From NCBI RefSeq assembly GCF_011089895.1, contig NZ_JAANAT010000001.1, positions 2,790,001-2,854,000 of the forward strand: a stretch of 64,000 bases of DNA. Direction: 5' to 3'. The position numbers were made by a program, and so were the translations under genes. Origin of the DNA: Mucilaginibacter inviolabilis. Its GTDB lineage: Bacteria; Bacteroidota; Bacteroidia; Sphingobacteriales; Sphingobacteriaceae. Every line of letters begins with the position of its first letter. The first letter of the stretch is position 1. Below are positions 35,001-44,228 of this stretch, in pieces. The notes beneath the pieces were generated by a model, which did no database searches, was not told where the DNA came from, and saw only the letters and a list, made by a program, of their open reading frames with translations.

Positions 35001-37850
35001 TTACCGCTTTATCTTCTCTGCCGTACCAAAACGTTCCATCACTTTATTAATGGTAACGCTGTCGCGCAATACGCTCAGGCGCATCCGGGTCATGGCATAA
35101 TCTGATATTTGCCAGCCGAGTGGCAATACAGGCCAGATATGGGTATTAGGAACCCTTTCGGCAGTTGGGCGGAACAGGTAAAACCCATAATGCTTTATTC
35201 GCGACATGGAGTAATTCCAGTCTTCTGATTTTTTCATATACCCAACGCGGCTATTTAAAATACCTACGGGTGGCGCCAGCGGCTCAAATAAATTACCGGG
35301 TTTACCCGCGTCTTCCGTTTGCTGTACCGAGTTAGGCAGCGACAGGAATTGTGGTTGGATATGGTTAAAAATCGGATCCTCCTTAATCAATTTGGCCCGT
35401 ACCCGTTCAAAAACCGTCAGCACGCCCAATGAAGTTTCCGCGCCCGAATTATCCCAGGTGCCCCCATCGGTAAAATGATGTTTGCCATTGAGCTTGGCCG
35501 TAGGGCTTACATAAGGGAACCGGGCGCTCAAAAAAGCAGCGGTACTGAGGCGCAGATCGCCGGGGTCTTCAATTTCCTGCTCCAGGAATATGGTGGATGG
35601 AAAATCAAGGCTATCCAGCAATACCGGGGCCGATATACCTTTTTTACCGCTGTCCACATCAAATGTATTGGCAAATAGTAAGGGCACCTCATAATTGCCG
35701 CCTTTCCACATCCTGCCTAAAGTAACTTTCATATCCAGGTGACGTGCATGGGTGTGCCGCTCCCAATCCTCTTCCATCAACCTTGCCCTGTCGGCCCAGG
35801 GGGCTATCCCTAATGACGATGCAATCATGTCACGGCCCAGTAAGGCTACTATGTTGGAGGTGAGATAATCATTACGATAAATAGCCAGCGAATTAACCGG
35901 GTAAAAAACAGTATCCTTTACCGGATTTTGCCGGTGCTGATACCTCGCATTACTCAATAAGGATAAGCCTATAGTGCCTCCGGAAGCCCCGGAATAGGAA
36001 AAAACATAATGCTGAAAGTCGCGGGTGTTTGGCCCGGCAGGATATCGATCTTTGACCAGGCTATCCAATGTTCCGATAACCATAGTTGTCCAAACTGTAG
36101 CCCGTAATCCTCCGCCATAAGCGTTAACAAAAAACACAGGATAAGGCTTATCAGGATTTCTGGCTGCAAAATCTTTAATTTCCTGTTTACGGCTTTTGAG
36201 CCAGTTTTCGGTATAGCGGTCCAAGGAATCCAGCGATTTGTGATAACCGTTCTCTCTCTGAACATAGGCTTCATGATAGGCGGTTATGGTACTGATCGAT
36301 CGATACAGGGTAAACATCAACAGAAAAGTGATCAGACTAAACCCCGTTTTCTTACCGGCGAACAACAAAAAGGAAAAGAACAACAGGTAGCCTGCAGCCG
36401 CGCACAATACAATAGGCATGGTATAATAACGGTTGCCGCTGGTTAGCTCATTTAAAAATGGCGGAAAGTTGCACAGGACAAAAAACAGCAAAGCTATCAC
36501 ACCGCAAAAGCTTATCCAGGGTGCCGCGTGCCATTTACGGATACCCGGGATACCCGTACGCAAAGCTGTAGTGATCACAAACATGGCCGATAAAAAGAAC
36601 AGATCAAGCGACAGGTAAGCCAGGAAGTGTGGCTCCCGGTTACGCTTTCCGTCGATACTCCCCCAGATGATCATGGGTAGTATCAAGGCAGCCATACTCA
36701 CCCAAAAACGCCATACCACTACTTTACCCTGTGATTTAAACAGCTTATCTATCCATTTATAGCGCAAAATAATCTTATAAAAAATGATGGAAGCCAGCAA
36801 GAGGATCAGCGGGGGTACATCTTTCAGCAGGTAATCAATCTGGTAGGCATTCATGGTTTGCAGGATGCCTGTAGCGGGGATCAAGAAAGCGGCAGCGCCA
36901 AATAACCTGGCCGTATCCACCTTAAGCGATGGCCTGGAACCCGCGGGTAAGCGACTGGTATCAAAATCAATCGGCCCCATAAAAAAGCATTTGTAGCTTA
37001 TTTTGATGGAGTTATCAATAGCCTTGGGCAAATGCCAGCACATGAGCGCCAGCAAAGTGATGGCTACCAGGAAATAAAAACTGGCCCATCGCGAGGTATT
37101 GATCGACAGCAGCATATCCTGAATCTGCGCGCTGATAAAAAGCCCCAGGAAAAAAACCAGCAGCGTGATCAGTACGATACGGAAACGCCAGGAATAGGTG
37201 AGCAGGCGCCCTATCCAGGCGGTGGTATACTCCAACCAAAACCGGGGTTTACCCAGCTTAAAGCCCTCGTACAGCAGTTTACAAGCGATAAAAGCCAGCA
37301 ACAGGTATTTGATACAGGCCGGTAAACCAATAAGTAAAGTATCGGGCAAAGGCAGCTTCAGTTTAAAATGCTGCAGCGTGCGGTTGGTCATGATGTTCTC
37401 AAACACATCCAGCAATGCCGCCAGGAGCACTACTGAGCTTAATGTGATCACCGTACGTTGTGAGATCACCCGGCGGCGGCGATTAGCCTTTTGGCTGCCT
37501 ATCCGGAAGATGAGAATAAGCAGGATACCTACATAAACCCCGATAAAACTATAGTCGGCATTGTTCCGGAAAACCGCTGTTTCGATACCGGTTACGGTTT
37601 CGGGATAAGTGGTTTCGCGGGTATATATCTGGTTTTTCTTAAATCCGGCCTGCCATTCTTTTAAGATGGAATCCCGGCGGGCATTACTGGTATTGATTTC
37701 CCAGTTGATGATACCCGAAGGCGTGTATTTGGTTACGATGAGGTAATTATCCTTCAGCGTCATACTGCCGATAACCAGCAAGGCCATCAACAATAATGAA
37801 AAAATAGACGAAAAATGACGGTTGACCCAATTCTGTAAACGCCGGAACAT
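35001..37850 (-). CDS. Membrane-anchored patatin-like phospholipase
   Basis: A 949-residue protein. The N-terminal ~540 residues contain many hydrophobic segments (about ten to twelve membrane helices), and a patatin-like domain follows. The oxyanion loop is G579-G-G-L-R, the nucleophile S623 is in G-A-S-G-G, and the catalytic D795 is in D-G-G. Patatins are serine/aspartate dyad acyl hydrolases acting on lipid esters. Such a large multi-helix N-terminal fusion is unusual. The gene stands alone; the flanks are repeats. Confidence 0.85.
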   Translation of the reverse strand: MFRRLQNWVNRHFSSIFSLLLMALLVIGSMTLKDNYLIVTKYTPSGIINWEINTSNARRDSILKEWQAGFKKNQIYTRETTYPETVTGIETAVFRNNADYSFIGVYVGILLILIFRIGSQKANRRRRVISQRTVITLSSVVLLAALLDVFENIMTNRTLQHFKLKLPLPDTLLIGLPACIKYLLLAFIACKLLYEGFKLGKPRFWLEYTTAWIGRLLTYSWRFRIVLITLLVFFLGLFISAQIQDMLLSINTSRWASFYFLVAITLLALMCWHLPKAIDNSIKISYKCFFMGPIDFDTSRLPAGSRPSLKVDTARLFGAAAFLIPATGILQTMNAYQIDYLLKDVPPLILLLASIIFYKIILRYKWIDKLFKSQGKVVVWRFWVSMAALILPMIIWGSIDGKRNREPHFLAYLSLDLFFLSAMFVITTALRTGIPGIRKWHAAPWISFCGVIALLFFVLCNFPPFLNELTSGNRYYTMPIVLCAAAGYLLFFSFLLFAGKKTGFSLITFLLMFTLYRSISTITAYHEAYVQRENGYHKSLDSLDRYTENWLKSRKQEIKDFAARNPDKPYPVFFVNAYGGGLRATVWTTMVIGTLDSLVKDRYPAGPNTRDFQHYVFSYSGASGGTIGLSLLSNARYQHRQNPVKDTVFYPVNSLAIYRNDYLTSNIVALLGRDMIASSLGIAPWADRARLMEEDWERHTHARHLDMKVTLGRMWKGGNYEVPLLFANTFDVDSGKKGISAPVLLDSLDFPSTIFLEQEIEDPGDLRLSTAAFLSARFPYVSPTAKLNGKHHFTDGGTWDNSGAETSLGVLTVFERVRAKLIKEDPIFNHIQPQFLSLPNSVQQTEDAGKPGNLFEPLAPPVGILNSRVGYMKKSEDWNYSMSRIKHYGFYLFRPTAERVPNTHIWPVLPLGWQISDYAMTRMRLSVLRDSVTINKVMERFGTAEKIKR

Positions 37851-38006
37851 ATAAATGTGAATAATTTAAAGTTACAGAAAAAAGTATGATCGATGAGGTA
37901 TTTGGATGTATTAAATTGCTGTATGGTATCAACTCACCCCGACATCGCTGCGCTCGTCACCCCTCTCTCTGCTTCGCGCATGGAGGGGACTTTCTTTCAT
38001 TTTTTT

Positions 38007-38080
38007 CATCCTGAGGAACGAAGGATCTATTCTACAATTGAAAAGTTCAACAATAGATACTTCACTGCGTTCAGCATGAC
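38007..38080. repeat. CATCCTGAGGAACGAAGGATC-type repeat, copy 1
   Basis: Its reverse complement matches 43698-43774 (GTCATGCTGAGG...CAGGATGACA) with shared internal ATCTATT and AAGTTCAA segments. Immediately upstream is a CATCGCTGCGCTCGTC stretch also found before the other copy. It lies in the gap between the patatin and sugar porter genes. Confidence 0.7.
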
Positions 38081-38133
38081 AAATCTGTTTTTCTTACCCA
38101 CCCAGTGAAGCACAGATCAGGTGAGGCTTTTAA

Positions 38134-39474
38134 TTACACCTTGGCATACAGCTCTTCGATCCTCTCGAGCGGAACACCTTTGGTTTCAAACACGTAACGG
38201 CTTACAAACAAAATCATACTAATATTAATGATGCCGTAAACTCCAAAAGTGTACACCGGACCCAGTTGCGCAAGCATCACCGGAAACGTAAGCGAAACAA
38301 TGGAATTGGCTACCCAATTACCAAATACCGCTATGGATGTGGCCGTACCACGAACCCGGTTAGGGAATATTTCGGCAACGTACACCCACAACACTACGCC
38401 CCAGGTGCAGGCAAAACCGCCTATATAAACAAATATGGTTAGCAGTACAAAGTAGTTGTGCAACAGGTCGAAATGAAACAGGGCGGCCAGCACAAACATG
38501 CAAAGCCCCATGATCACCGAGCCAATCAATAACAATTTTTTACGACCAAGCCTGTCAATCAGCGGGAAAGCCAGGAGGGTAAATATCAGGTTAACCACAC
38601 CGGTTAGCATGGTTTGAAATAGTACACTGCCGCCCACATTTACCTTTTCAAATATCAGCGGAGCATAGTAAAACACAATATTGATACCCGTAAGCTGGGC
38701 TATGGAAGCAAATACCAGCCCGATGATCACCACTTTTCTGAAGCGTGGGGTAAATACCTCTTTCAGGGCAGAGGTATCTTCCGTTGCTATGTCCTTGCTA
38801 ACCAGCTCAACCTGCTCCACACTTTCGTTTTTTGAATAGATATGATCAAACACCCTTTGCGCATCCTTTATTTTATTTTTGGCGATAAGCCAGCGCGGGC
38901 TTTCGGGCACCAGCAGCAACAGGATAAAGAAAATAACCGAAGGCACTACCGCCGCGGCCAGCATATAGCGCCAGATATTCCCATCGTTTAAAAAAGCAAA
39001 AGGCGCTTTGGCTATCACATAATTAGATATGAACGACAACAAAATACCGGTTACGATGGCCAGTTGCTGCAGCATACCCAGCCTCCCCCTAAACTTTGGC
39101 GGCGCCACTTCTGATATATAAATAGGCGCCAGGGTCGATGCCATACCGATGGCCACCCCACCTATAAAACGGTACACCACCAATTGAACATAACTACCTG
39201 CTATACCGCTACCTAAAGCAGCTATCACGTATAATACCGAGGTTACGATCATCAGCTTTTTACGTCCAAACTTATCGGCTAAACCACCGGCAAACAGGGC
39301 ACCGGGAATACAACCTATGGAAGCGGCGGCTACTACCAACCCTATTTCGGCATCGTTAAGGTGAAAAACGGGTTTGAGGTATTGTAATGAGCCGGCTATT
39401 ACGGCGGTGTCAAAGCCAAATAATAGTCCGCCCAGGGCAGCCACTATGGAAATTAAAATGGTATAACTTTTCAT
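38134..39474 (-). CDS. MFS sugar transporter (sugar porter family)
   Basis: A 446-residue inner-membrane proton symporter with 12 helices. The sugar porter signatures are present: G-G-L-L-F-G-F-D in TM1, D-K-F-G-R-K-K after TM2, P-E-S-P-R-W-L after TM6, D-R-L-G-R-K-K after TM8, and F-E-T-K-G at the end. The family imports hexoses or pentoses; the closest picture is XylE-like. No glycosidase gene is adjacent. A -7-like TATATTTG (39566-39559, minus) lies about 90 nt upstream of the start, but no -33 box is present. Confidence 0.93.
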   Translation of the reverse strand: MKSYTILISIVAALGGLLFGFDTAVIAGSLQYLKPVFHLNDAEIGLVVAAASIGCIPGALFAGGLADKFGRKKLMIVTSVLYVIAALGSGIAGSYVQLVVYRFIGGVAIGMASTLAPIYISEVAPPKFRGRLGMLQQLAIVTGILLSFISNYVIAKAPFAFLNDGNIWRYMLAAAVVPSVIFFILLLLVPESPRWLIAKNKIKDAQRVFDHIYSKNESVEQVELVSKDIATEDTSALKEVFTPRFRKVVIIGLVFASIAQLTGINIVFYYAPLIFEKVNVGGSVLFQTMLTGVVNLIFTLLAFPLIDRLGRKKLLLIGSVIMGLCMFVLAALFHFDLLHNYFVLLTIFVYIGGFACTWGVVLWVYVAEIFPNRVRGTATSIAVFGNWVANSIVSLTFPVMLAQLGPVYTFGVYGIINISMILFVSRYVFETKGVPLERIEELYAKV

Positions 39475-39624
39475 ACAGCAGATTGGTTAACGGTAAAGCC
39501 CCAAGCCGGGACAATTGGTTTATAAACTCGATTTAGCAGTACTAAAATCGATGCTTTACAAATATATCATTCCCCCGCATATTTAAGCCGTTCATTTTAT
39601 ATATCAAGAGAGATCGCTTTTAAA

Positions 39625-39777
39625 CAGGAGGCACCTACGGAGCCAACACTTTTTCTATACTTTATCTATAAACAGGTTACTCCTCCGCAGTTAAGTAATG
39701 GCACGAATACAACTCCGGAGGAGTAACCTGTTTATAGGCAGAAAACATTAGTTCAAAGGCTCCGTAGGTGCCTCCTG
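39625..39777. repeat. 153-bp nested perfect palindrome, MITE-like
   Basis: The terminal inverted repeat is 20 bp, perfect (CAGGAGGCACCTACGGAGCC), and a second perfect 22-bp inverted pair lies inside (39666-39687 with 39716-39737; core AACAGGTTACTCCTCCG). The gap 39475-39976 also carries the operators at 39862-39976. No transposase or direct target repeat was seen. Confidence 0.8.
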
Positions 39778-39861
39778 CCCCGTCATTTGTTTTAAAAGCT
39801 TTCCTTGATTCGCCATCTGCTTTTTGTCAGCAAATTGTTATTTAAATCACTGGTGCATATT

Positions 39862-39887
39862 AAATATATACCGATCGGTATATATTT
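39862..39887. promoter_or_regulatory. TetR-type operator 1
   Basis: A perfect 26-bp palindrome centred on CCGATCGG, flanked by TATA arms. This is the form of TetR/AcrR operators. It is about 99 bp upstream of the DHA2 exporter start. Confidence 0.75.
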
Positions 39888-39960
39888 GCTTCATGAATAA
39901 AGTCTGGGCATACTTTCCATCTATCCATACAACTAATTAATAAAAAAATTTATCACAAAA

Positions 39961-39976
39961 TATACCGATTGGTATA
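39961..39976. promoter_or_regulatory. TetR-type operator 2
   Basis: TATACCGATTGGTATA, palindromic except for one central mismatch, and nearly identical to the core of operator 1. It abuts the ATG at 39977, so binding would cover the translation start region. Confidence 0.7.
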
Positions 39977-39985
39977 ATGTATATC

Positions 39986-41536
39986 ATGAACCCCATCAAA
40001 CGACAAATCCTCCTGATCACGGTAATAGCCGCCGCTATTATGGAACTCATTGACACATCCATTGTGAACGTAGCCCTCAATTATATGAGCGGTAACCTGG
40101 GCGCCACGCTCGAAGATATTTCCTGGGTGATCACCTCTTACGCCATTGCCAACGTGATCATCATCCCTATGACCAGCTTCCTGGTGAATAACCTGGGTCG
40201 CCGCAATTATTATATCGGCTCCATTATCCTGTTTACCTTTTGTTCTTTTATGTGCGGTAACGCCACCAACATATGGGAGTTGGTGAGTTTCCGGTTTCTG
40301 CAGGGATTGGGCGGTGGTGCTTTGCTTTCCGTTTCGGCAACGGTAGTTTATGAACTTTTCCCCAAGGAGAAACAAGCTACCGCGAGCGCCTTGTTTGGTA
40401 TCGGTGTGTTTATCGGGCCTACTATCGGTCCAACACTGGGCGGTTATATCACCGAAAATTTCTCCTGGCCCTGGATTTTTTATATCAATATCCCTATCGG
40501 CGTGGCTGCGGCTATTTCCTGCTATTTCCTGCTGCACGAACCCGCTATCAGGCAAAAGATCAAACACGTAGACTGGCTGGGCATCATCCTCCTGATCATC
40601 GGCATAGGCTCTTTACAGGTAGTGCTGGAGCGTGGCCAAACGGATGATTGGTTTGCTGCCGGCTACATTGTTTTTTTAACCGTTGTAGCTGCCATTTCTC
40701 TCACGGGCTTTATTATCTGGGAGTTATACACTGAGAATCCCGTGGTAAACCTGCGTATCCTCCGGTTCCGGTCGTTAAGTATTGCGGCAGTACTTACTTT
40801 TATTACCGGCATGGGTATGTACACTTCTATCTATCTTACCCCAGTGGTGGCGCAGCGCCTACTCAATTTTACCCCTACCCAATCCGGATTGTTGCTTTTA
40901 CCAGGTTCTATCGTGGCGGTTCTGGCACTGATAGTTACTGGTAAGCTGTTGCAAAAGGGTGTTTCGGCAGCGTTGATCGTGTTTTTTGGTTTTGCGTGTT
41001 TTATTTATTTCAACTGGTCGATGTCCAGGATCAACCTGGAAACACCGGCTATTGATATTACTCTAAACCTCATTTTCAGGGCGATTGGCATGGCTTTATT
41101 AACTGTTCCACTAGGTACCCTGGCTGTATCATCACTGGAGCTCAAGGATATGCCCCAGGGAACCGCACTCAACAATATGATGCGGCAGCTGGGTGGTTCT
41201 TTTGGTATTTCTATCATCAATACCTATGTGGCCCGGCGTATTGCCTCGCACCGGATGGACCTCATTACCCATATTACGCCCGATAACCCCGCCTTTATTA
41301 ACCGCATAAACGGCTATGCCACAGCCTTTATGCAAAAAGGCTTCGGCTTGTTTGATGCCAAACAGAAGGCTATGTTGCTGGTAGAGAAAGTGGTGATTCA
41401 GCAATCATCCTTTTCCAGCTACCTGGATGGCTATTTCCTCATCGGATCGTTTTTTGCGATTGTGCTGCCGCTATTGCTTTTTGTGGCTAAGCGCGATAAG
41501 AAAAAAGCGCTGGTTATTCCGTCGTCAGATCATTAA
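39986..41536 (+). CDS. DHA2-family MFS drug exporter (EmrB-like)
   Basis: A 516-residue inner-membrane proton antiporter with 14 predicted helices. It has the E-L-I-D-T-S-I-V-N-V-A TM1 motif and motif C (G-I-G-V-F-I-G-P-T-I-G-P-T-L-G-G-Y). I start it at 39986 (MNPIKRQ); the ATG at 39977 adds only MYI and abuts an operator. EmrB-type pumps export hydrophobic drugs with an EmrA membrane-fusion partner and an outer-membrane channel. Neither partner, nor a TetR gene, is in the window. It is followed by a repeat and a strong terminator. Confidence 0.92.
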   Translation: MNPIKRQILLITVIAAAIMELIDTSIVNVALNYMSGNLGATLEDISWVITSYAIANVIIIPMTSFLVNNLGRRNYYIGSIILFTFCSFMCGNATNIWELVSFRFLQGLGGGALLSVSATVVYELFPKEKQATASALFGIGVFIGPTIGPTLGGYITENFSWPWIFYINIPIGVAAAISCYFLLHEPAIRQKIKHVDWLGIILLIIGIGSLQVVLERGQTDDWFAAGYIVFLTVVAAISLTGFIIWELYTENPVVNLRILRFRSLSIAAVLTFITGMGMYTSIYLTPVVAQRLLNFTPTQSGLLLLPGSIVAVLALIVTGKLLQKGVSAALIVFFGFACFIYFNWSMSRINLETPAIDITLNLIFRAIGMALLTVPLGTLAVSSLELKDMPQGTALNNMMRQLGGSFGISIINTYVARRIASHRMDLITHITPDNPAFINRINGYATAFMQKGFGLFDAKQKAMLLVEKVVIQQSSFSSYLDGYFLIGSFFAIVLPLLLFVAKRDKKKALVIPSSDH

Positions 41537-41548
41537 TATTTGGGGTTC

Positions 41549-41720
41549 GAAAAACTTTTTAAACCTTAAATTTTAACATTTTTCTGGCCAAAAAAGGGGC
41601 TAAAACGCGTTAAAATTGATCCAAAACCATCGATTTTAACACTTTTTAACAAATTCCAACGCCGTTTGGAGTGCTTTTTAAAACTTTAAAAAGTATTAAT
41701 TTATTGATTGTCAAATAACT
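41549..41720. repeat. Dispersed intergenic repeat, family A, copy 2
   Basis: An AT-rich non-coding element that is the inverted counterpart of 465-620. It contains ACTTTTTAAACCTTAAA, CGATTTTAACACTTTTTAAC and a TTATTGATTGTCAAATAA edge. It lies between the exporter stop and its terminator. Confidence 0.75.
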
Positions 41721-41765
41721 ACATACTAAATAGCCAACTTTTGGCCTTATTTGGACCTTAACAAA

Positions 41766-41808
41766 ACAGCCCGGTTATCCTGTAAAAAGGGTAACCGGGC
41801 TGTTTTTT
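41766..41808 (+). terminator. Intrinsic terminator after DHA2 exporter
   Basis: A 15-pair stem (ACAGCCCGGTTATCC with its complement) around an 8-nt loop, followed by six Ts. The rest of the 41537-42006 gap is the repeat and leader. Confidence 0.9.
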
Positions 41809-42006
41809 ATTGATATAAAGATACAATTTTTTTGGGGAAAAGCCTCATCTAAACGGCGAATCACCCAGATACGCCGTGCGTATCGCTTTAGCAATTGACA
41901 AGCAAATTAGTGCGGTGTGTGTTGATATACTTTTTCATGATATCAAACAACACAATACAACCATCAATGGTTAATTATTGTATTTTAGTAATTCATCCAA
42001 ACTTAC

Positions 42007-43623
42007 ATGCACCATCTCATTATTCAATATACCTGCCTGCTGGCCATCATTATAGCGATAGTGATGTTGGCCCAAAAAATCAAGATAGCGTATCCTATAT
42101 TACTGGTAATAGCCGGACTGGGATTGGGTTTTGCACCGGGTTTCAATGGTATTGAGATAGCGCCCGACATGATATTTGTGATATTTTTGCCGCCGCTACT
42201 ATATGAAGCAGCCTGGAGCACCTCCTGGAAAGATTTTTGGAAATGGCGGCGGGTGATCAGCAGTTTTGCCTTCATCATTGTTATTTTAACCGCCGGAGTT
42301 GTGGCCCTGGTATCCAGCAACGTGATTCCGGGTTTTACACTGGCTGCGGGCTTCCTGCTGGGTGGTATCGTATCCCCACCCGACGCGGTATCGGCCACCA
42401 CTATACTTAAAAATGTAAAAGTGCCCAAACGCCTCATCACCATACTGGAAGGCGAAAGCCTCATGAATGATGCAGCCAGTTTGGTGATCTTCAGGTTTGC
42501 AGCTGCGGCCATTGTTACGGGTTCTTTTGCCATTGGCCAGGCTACCCTGAGCTTTGCATTGGTTATTATAATGGGGATATTGATAGGCCTGGCCATAGCG
42601 CTGGTGTTTTATGCCATTCACCGCTGGCTACCTACTACTACCAATATCGATATCATCCTTACATTCATTACCCCCTACGCTATGTATATGGCCGCAGAGG
42701 CCTTTAATTTTTCGGGCGTACTGGCGGTGGTAAGCGGGGGATTATTCCTTTCTATCAGGCGCGATAGCTTTTTAACCCATCGCAGCCGGCTGCAGGGCAT
42801 CAACGTTTGGGAGGCGGTAGCCTTTGTGCTTAACGGTTTTGTATTTATGCTGATCGGTCTGGAGTTCCCGGTGATCATTAAAGATTTGGGCCCTAACGGA
42901 CTCGGTCCGGCTATCCGTTACAGTGCCATTATTTCGGGAGTTTTAATTGTTACCCGCCTCGCCAGTACTTTTGGGGCCTCGGTGTTCACCGTATTCATCA
43001 GCAGGTATATTACCACTGCCGATAACCGTCCGGGCTGGAAAGGGCCCTTGCTATTAGGCTGGGCCGGTATGCGGGGTGTGGTATCATTGGCAGCAGCGCT
43101 CAGTATACCGGTGGCGCTCCATTCAGGCGCACCTTTCCCCAACAGGAGCCTTATTTTGTTTATCACCTTTTCGGTTATCCTGGTTACGCTTATACTGCAA
43201 GGACTTACCCTGCCCCTGCTTATTAAATGGGTGGATATGCCCGACCCGGACTATACCGTATCATTTGAACAGCAACGGCAACTGGTACGAAAAAAACTTT
43301 CGGTAGTAACATTGAATCTGCTCCAAAAAAAATACGCCAAACATCTTAAAGAAAACGATATGGTGAAAGCCATTAAAATGAAGATTGATGCGGATATGGA
43401 ACTGCTGGCCGACTGGGACAAGGCCGATGGCAAAGGCCGCGCCGAAGCCTTTTACCGCGATTATATCATGATACTGGAGGATATGATGCAGGAGCAGCGC
43501 GACCTGCTGAAAACATTGAACAAGAAAGAAAACATCAATGACGATATCGTCAAACAGCAACTGGCCCTGCTTGATCTGGAACAGGAGAAACTGCGCCAGC
43601 ATTTTTCTTTTGATGAGGAGTAG
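42007..43623 (+). CDS. CPA1-family Na+/H+ antiporter
   Basis: A 538-residue membrane antiporter. About 12 helices fill residues 5-410, and a cytosolic C-terminal helical tail covers the last ~120 residues. G-I-V-S-P-P-D-A-V is the conserved ion-site segment (the D in P-P-D). L-E-G-E-S-L-M-N-D-A, E-F-P-V-I and G-W-A-G-M-R-G-V-V-S are the other family signatures. It exchanges protons for sodium or potassium and helps pH and salt tolerance. The gene is solitary. Confidence 0.93.
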   Translation: MHHLIIQYTCLLAIIIAIVMLAQKIKIAYPILLVIAGLGLGFAPGFNGIEIAPDMIFVIFLPPLLYEAAWSTSWKDFWKWRRVISSFAFIIVILTAGVVALVSSNVIPGFTLAAGFLLGGIVSPPDAVSATTILKNVKVPKRLITILEGESLMNDAASLVIFRFAAAAIVTGSFAIGQATLSFALVIIMGILIGLAIALVFYAIHRWLPTTTNIDIILTFITPYAMYMAAEAFNFSGVLAVVSGGLFLSIRRDSFLTHRSRLQGINVWEAVAFVLNGFVFMLIGLEFPVIIKDLGPNGLGPAIRYSAIISGVLIVTRLASTFGASVFTVFISRYITTADNRPGWKGPLLLGWAGMRGVVSLAAALSIPVALHSGAPFPNRSLILFITFSVILVTLILQGLTLPLLIKWVDMPDPDYTVSFEQQRQLVRKKLSVVTLNLLQKKYAKHLKENDMVKAIKMKIDADMELLADWDKADGKGRAEAFYRDYIMILEDMMQEQRDLLKTLNKKENINDDIVKQQLALLDLEQEKLRQHFSFDEE

Positions 43624-43697
43624 ACTCGCCGCGGCATCGCTGCGCTCGTCGCCCCTCTCTTCAGCTTCGCTGAAAAGTGGGTAAAAAAACAGGATTT

Positions 43698-43774
43698 GTC
43701 ATGCTGAGGAACGAAGCATCTATTATTGAACTTTTCTATTATAGAATAGATCCTTCACTCTGTTCAGGATGACA
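43698..43774. repeat. GTCATGCTGAGG-type repeat, copy 2
   Basis: Inverted copy of 38007-38080, closed by CAGGATGACA. It lies between convergent antiporter and DUF962 genes. A CATCGCTGCGCTCGTC stretch precedes it at 43635-43650. Confidence 0.7.
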
Positions 43775-43785
43775 ATTAACCTTCT

Positions 43786-44103
43786 TCACCGTTTAACCTT
43801 AAACGGTTGTTTGCCGGTTAACAGATCATAAAAGAGTATAAAATCGCTGGCCAGACTATAGCCCGGATACTTAAATGTGGCGGGTTTGTTTTTTTCGAAA
43901 AAGAAATGCCCTACCCAGGCAAAGCCATAACCCAAAAACGGAATGGCAATAAAAAAACGCCAGTTGAACACAAAGCCCGCTATTAAAGCTACAAACACCA
44001 GGCCCGTACCTATAAAGTGTAATATCCTGGAGGTGGAATTGCTATGCTCGGTTAAATAAAACGGATAAAATTCCTTGAGGGATGTAATTCTGGTTTCTTC
44101 CAT
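43786..44103 (-). CDS. DUF962/Mpo1-like membrane protein
   Basis: A 105-residue membrane protein with about three hydrophobic segments. It has the DUF962 motifs R-I-L-H-F-I-G-T-G and W-V-G-H-F-F-F-E-K-N-K-P-A-T-F. The yeast relative Mpo1 is an iron-dependent dioxygenase acting on 2-hydroxy fatty acids. The histidines here are conserved, so a similar lipid role is possible but unproven. Confidence 0.88.
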   Translation of the reverse strand: MEETRITSLKEFYPFYLTEHSNSTSRILHFIGTGLVFVALIAGFVFNWRFFIAIPFLGYGFAWVGHFFFEKNKPATFKYPGYSLASDFILFYDLLTGKQPFKVKR

Positions 44104-44228
44104 AACTTGTTTATGCTACTACGGAGTACTTTAGGGTTCTGTTTGATTGGTAATCAAATTTAATAAATAATTGTGTGGTTTAGTAAATGCTGCGTTGGAA
44201 GGGTTCTTTTCTGTTTAACCTACCATGG

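Noticed and set aside
39893..39940. A 15-codon ORF between the two TetR-type operators, a possible leader peptide
   Set aside because: No attenuator hairpin or rare-codon run is present; it may be chance.
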